A stretch of DNA of 7,186 nucleotides, from contig JAIEPI010000063.1 in the NCBI GenBank assembly GCA_019749855.1, forward strand, positions 1 to 7,186, written 5' to 3'. Origin of the DNA: Rickettsiales bacterium. Lineage in GTDB: Bacteria; Pseudomonadota; Alphaproteobacteria; Rickettsiales; UBA998. Of this stretch, positions 6,201 through 7,186 are shown piece after piece (the first letter of the stretch is position 1; each line of letters opens with the position of its first letter). A model generated the notes under the pieces. That model was not told the DNA's origin and did no database searches. It worked only from the letters and a program-made list of their open reading frames with translations. A program made the translations under genes and the position numbers.

Positions 6201-6242
6201 CCGCCATACCTAAACGCCCATAGGGTGCTAGGGTATGGCGAT
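6201..6242. repeat. Right 42-bp direct repeat, putative attR
   Basis: Matches 4334–4375 at 40 of 42 positions, in the same orientation. The two differences lie in the right arm of the hairpin and weaken it: 6202–6219 against 6223–6240, ATA loop. It begins with CCGCCA like the tRNA end, but the bases before it (GGAGCACA) do not continue the tRNA match. That places the left edge of the shared sequence six bases inside the tRNA gene. Confidence 0.75.
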
Positions 6243-6372
6243 GTGGCTGAGTAGAAGCATAACTCACCAGTTCGACAAAATGTCAGCAGGCATTTTGGAA
6301 ACCGTGTGCTAGCTCGGGACACGTAGGGCGCCAAGCCAGCAGGTGAAGCGTCAATCTCATCCTATCCGCCAT
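6243..6372 (+). pseudogene. Decayed tRNA-Ser-like sequence, remnant of a displaced tRNA end
   Basis: The last 20 nt (6353–6372) match the T-arm and acceptor end of the intact tRNA-Ser (4321–4340) at 18 of 20 positions, including CCGCCAT. Just after the right repeat, 6244–6259 resembles the D-arm (TGGCTGAGTAG, then AAGCA, against TGGCCGAGTGG, then AAGGCA). The order and strand are those of a tRNA, but the middle is too long and shows no anticodon arm, and no 5' acceptor strand pairs with CCTATCC. The 3' match is convincing; reading the whole stretch as a pseudogene is an inference. Confidence 0.5.
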
Positions 6373-6398
6373 TGACTTATAGCTAACTTATGCATAAT
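6372..6398 (+). promoter_or_regulatory. Possible promoter of the chlorite-dismutase-like gene
   Basis: TTGACT (6372–6377) directly abuts the tRNA remnant. CATAAT (6393–6398) follows after a rather short 15-nt spacer, within a perfect TTATGCATAA palindrome (6388–6397). If used, it would put the transcript start after the ATG at 6390 and favour the ATG at 6411. Tentative. Confidence 0.3.
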
Positions 6399-7109
6399 CC
6401 TGATCGCATAATGATTTCACGCCGCACATTCATTCATTCATTTGCTGGAGCAACACTTGCCGTTGCTAGTGGCACAATGTTTAAAGCGTTTGCTGCGGCT
6501 GATAAACCGATAAACCACGACGCAACTGCGAAGGATACTATGGATAATCTCTCTAATCTTGGCGACCGCCTCACCTATTTTACAGCCGGCAATGCTGGCC
6601 AATGGAAAATTCGTTCAGTTTCCCCCGTGACAGGAGAGGGGCTTGCAGACACCGCGTCGCACCTCTCGCTCGCCCACGCGGCCGCCGCGGCTTCCACCGC
6701 CCCCGTATGGACATTGCGTGGCGTTTCTAGCAACACACGCTACGTGACCAACAATGAAAAGGCGGAGCTGCTTTCCAAGCAATCCGGCTTGGACCGTCCG
6801 GAAGCTACACGCGCGGCACTCATTCCCATCCGTAAAAACGCGGCATGGTGGGCGCTCTCGCAGGAGGAACGCCGCGATATTTTTGAGACCGAGTCGCACC
6901 ATACCGCGAACAGCATGCCTTACCTGCCCGCCATCGCGCGCAAGCTGCATCACTGCCACGATATTGGCGAGCCGTTTGATTTCCTCACCTGGTTTGAATA
7001 CGCGCCAGAAAATGCCGATGCGTTTGAGAAGCTCGTCGCAACCTTGCGCGCCAGCAAGGAGTGGACGTACGTTGACCGCGAAGTCGATATCCGCCTTGAG
7101 CGCGCGTAA
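6390..7109 (+). CDS. Chlorite-dismutase-family heme protein with Tat signal peptide
   Basis: A 239-residue protein. The N-terminus has a twin-arginine signal: SRRTF (10–14), a hydrophobic stretch (about 17–31) and a likely cleavage site after AFAAA near residue 37. The chlorite dismutase domain follows from about residue 53, of the short (about 180-residue) type known from Nitrobacter. It contains IPIRKNAAWWALS (145–157), ETESHH (166–171), YLPAIARKLHHC (178–189) and FDFLTWFEYAP (196–206). H171 fits the proximal heme ligand, and R184, 13 residues later, fits the distal Arg that marks chlorite-converting members as opposed to Gln-type coproheme decarboxylases. It may turn chlorite into chloride and oxygen, or have another heme role; the substrate is unproven. 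Neither the ATG at 6390 nor that at 6411 has a ribosome site, and the latter still keeps the whole Tat motif. Confidence 0.88.
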   Translation: MHNPDRIMISRRTFIHSFAGATLAVASGTMFKAFAAADKPINHDATAKDTMDNLSNLGDRLTYFTAGNAGQWKIRSVSPVTGEGLADTASHLSLAHAAAAASTAPVWTLRGVSSNTRYVTNNEKAELLSKQSGLDRPEATRAALIPIRKNAAWWALSQEERRDIFETESHHTANSMPYLPAIARKLHHCHDIGEPFDFLTWFEYAPENADAFEKLVATLRASKEWTYVDREVDIRLERA

Positions 7110-7151
7110 CATCAACGACAATATACACTAGATTACAAAGAAAGTTTTTTT

Positions 7152-7186
7152 ATGACCCTGATGAATCAAGACCTCGCGCATGGCCT
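7152..7186 (+). CDS. Possible 5' end of a further gene, cut by the window edge
   Basis: An ATG 42 nt after the preceding stop opens a frame reading MTLMNQDLAHG up to the window end. A purine-rich AAAGAAAG about 7 nt upstream, before a T-run, could be a weak ribosome site; a second in-frame ATG is at 7161. Eleven residues are too few to name it. It shares strand with the chlorite-dismutase-like gene and could be co-transcribed. Confidence 0.35.
   Translation, partial: MTLMNQDLAHG

Larger units (their letters stand above)
4334..6242. mobile_element. Putative restriction-modification island inserted at tRNA-Ser
   Basis: About 1.9 kb bounded by 42-bp direct repeats and holding only a DNA methyltransferase and a restriction endonuclease, both on the plus strand. 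The contents are visibly richer in A and T, with more AAA, ATA and TTA codons than era, lepB or the chlorite-dismutase-like gene, consistent with transfer. No integrase, transposase or excisionase lies between the repeats, so it could not move by itself. The boundaries are inferred from the repeats alone. Confidence 0.6.

Noticed and set aside
6092..6334. Minus-strand 80-codon frame across the right repeat
   Set aside because: It overlaps the endonuclease end, the palindromic repeat and tRNA-like sequence, with no ribosome site or recognisable domain.
6615..7131. Overlapping long frames on both strands across the chlorite-dismutase-like gene
   Set aside because: They are Arg/Cys/Ser-rich shadows of a gene whose conserved motifs are in the frame at 6390–7109.
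1..7186. CRISPR array, prophage, toxin-antitoxin pair or selenocysteine UGA
   Set aside because: I saw no regularly spaced repeats, phage structural or integrase genes, paired small toxin-like ORFs, or in-frame UGA needing readthrough.

Overview
The window looks like the chromosome of an alphaproteobacterium of moderate GC. The evidence is the lepB–rnc–era cluster, an RNase III core reading RLEFLGDRVLGL, a one-membrane-segment signal peptidase I, a Maf protein of the 'SASAIR/GCDQ' kind, and a short chlorite-dismutase-family protein resembling the alphaproteobacterial (Nitrobacter-type) ones. The genus cannot be named from sequence alone.

Layout. 1–856 (+): 3' part of a SelO protein adenylyltransferase gene. 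863–1486 (+): Maf-family nucleotide pyrophosphatase, 6 nt downstream. 1495–4098 (-): core cluster lepB > rnc > era, with era starting at a GTG inside the end of rnc. Between lepB and rnc lies a small opposite-strand ORF (3159–3341, +) with a good ribosome binding site. 4248–4339 (+): intact tRNA-Ser(GCU) with a stable-RNA-type promoter. 4334–6242: an AT-richer two-gene insert bounded by near-identical 42-bp palindromic direct repeats, the left one starting in the last six bases of the tRNA gene. It carries a complete Type II restriction-modification pair: a beta-class DNA methyltransferase and an MvaI/BcnI-family endonuclease. 6243–6372: sequence resembling decayed tRNA-Ser, ending with a 20-nt match (18/20) to the tRNA 3' end. 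6390–7109 (+): chlorite-dismutase-family heme protein with a Tat signal peptide. 7152–7186 (+): possible start of a further gene.

How it fits together. The outer genes are housekeeping: protein AMPylation, nucleotide-pool cleaning, protein secretion, RNA processing and ribosome assembly. The centre is a small defence cassette that appears to have entered at a tRNA-Ser gene. No integrase, transposase or control (C) protein is present between the repeats, so the cassette either lost its integration gene, was mobilised in trans, or moved by recombination between palindromic repeats. The most unusual points are the repeat/tRNA architecture, a predicted Asp-to-Asn change at a catalytic position of the endonuclease, and three inverted repeats packed in front of the methyltransferase. 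I did not find a wholly new multi-gene system.
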